The translations under genes were made by a program, and so were the position numbers. DNA of 41,775 nucleotides from JAWOGN01 sp046496815. Lineage in GTDB: Bacteria; Desulfobacterota; DSM-4660; Desulfatiglandales; Desulfatiglandaceae. Location: the NCBI GenBank assembly GCA_046496815.1, contig JAWOGN010000276.1:1-41775 (forward strand), read 5' to 3'. Shown piece after piece: positions 41,730 to 41,775 of the stretch; position 1 is the stretch's first letter, and the number at the start of each line of letters is the position of its first letter. The notes beneath the pieces are model-generated. The model searched no databases and was not told where the DNA came from. It saw only the letters and a list, made by a program, of their open reading frames with translations.

Positions 41730-41775
41730 GACAAAACCTTTTGCTGCAGCGCGCGGAAAACGGATGCGCTTGAAT

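Overview
The window reads as chromosomal DNA of a Gram-negative, anaerobic-type bacterium, most likely a member of the Desulfobacterota (former Deltaproteobacteria). This is inferred from the gene mix and not from a marker gene: a PPi-type phosphofructokinase, an EtfBA/acyl-CoA dehydrogenase set, FeoAB, an MglA/roadblock GTPase module, PATAN/DUF4388 and PilZ proteins, and an RND pump. Non-ATG starts (TTG, GTG) with good ribosome binding sites are frequent. No phage, IS transposase or CRISPR array is visible.

Layout. 1-1463: strong promoter, a MITE-like repeat in the leader, then phosphofructokinase. 1537-5561 (minus): housekeeping operon dnaX-ybaB-recR followed by a glcD-type oxidase. 5709-6626 (minus): two tRNA-Ser genes and tadA. 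6913-19214 (plus): a 12-gene, 12-kb regulatory cluster. It holds an NtrC-type regulator, a histidine kinase, a roadblock protein, an MglA-like GTPase, an uncharacterised partner, a winged-helix protein, a zinc-ribbon/Cache/HAMP membrane protein, a DUF4388-like protein, a PAS-PAS half-kinase, a REC-PATAN protein, a second roadblock-like protein and a TPR-extended PilB/GspE ATPase. 19483-20873: HNH nuclease, SAM hydroxide adenosyltransferase and a sirtuin remnant. 21130-25729: TetR regulator with a visible promoter and operator, etfB-etfA, an acyl-CoA dehydrogenase and an IMPase-like protein with an altered metal site. 25982-28624: feoAB. 28671-28928: long inverted repeat. 28971-29918: greA and a small hydrolase. 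30003-30145: candidate small RNA. 30299-34094 (minus): class III cyclase, two conserved hypotheticals and an ABC-type ATPase. 34400-39739 (minus): tetR/adaptor/RND operon, again with a promoter followed by the MITE-like repeat. 40081-41729 (minus): PilZ-FnIII protein and a PurN-like formyltransferase.

The most interesting region is 6913-19214. Its parts match what is known to steer type IV pilus machines: a Ras-like GTPase with roadblock partners (MglA/MglB of Myxococcus) and REC-PATAN regulators (shown to bind PilB in cyanobacteria). Here they sit in one array that ends in a PilB/GspE-type motor ATPase, with no pilin, PilC, PilT or secretin gene in the window. My reading is a self-contained signal-to-motor module; its function is unproven. 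The second notable point is the repeat at 156-331 and 39512-39684. Both copies lie between a sigma70-type promoter and a start codon, in the same orientation relative to the gene, so they would be transcribed as structured 5' leaders.
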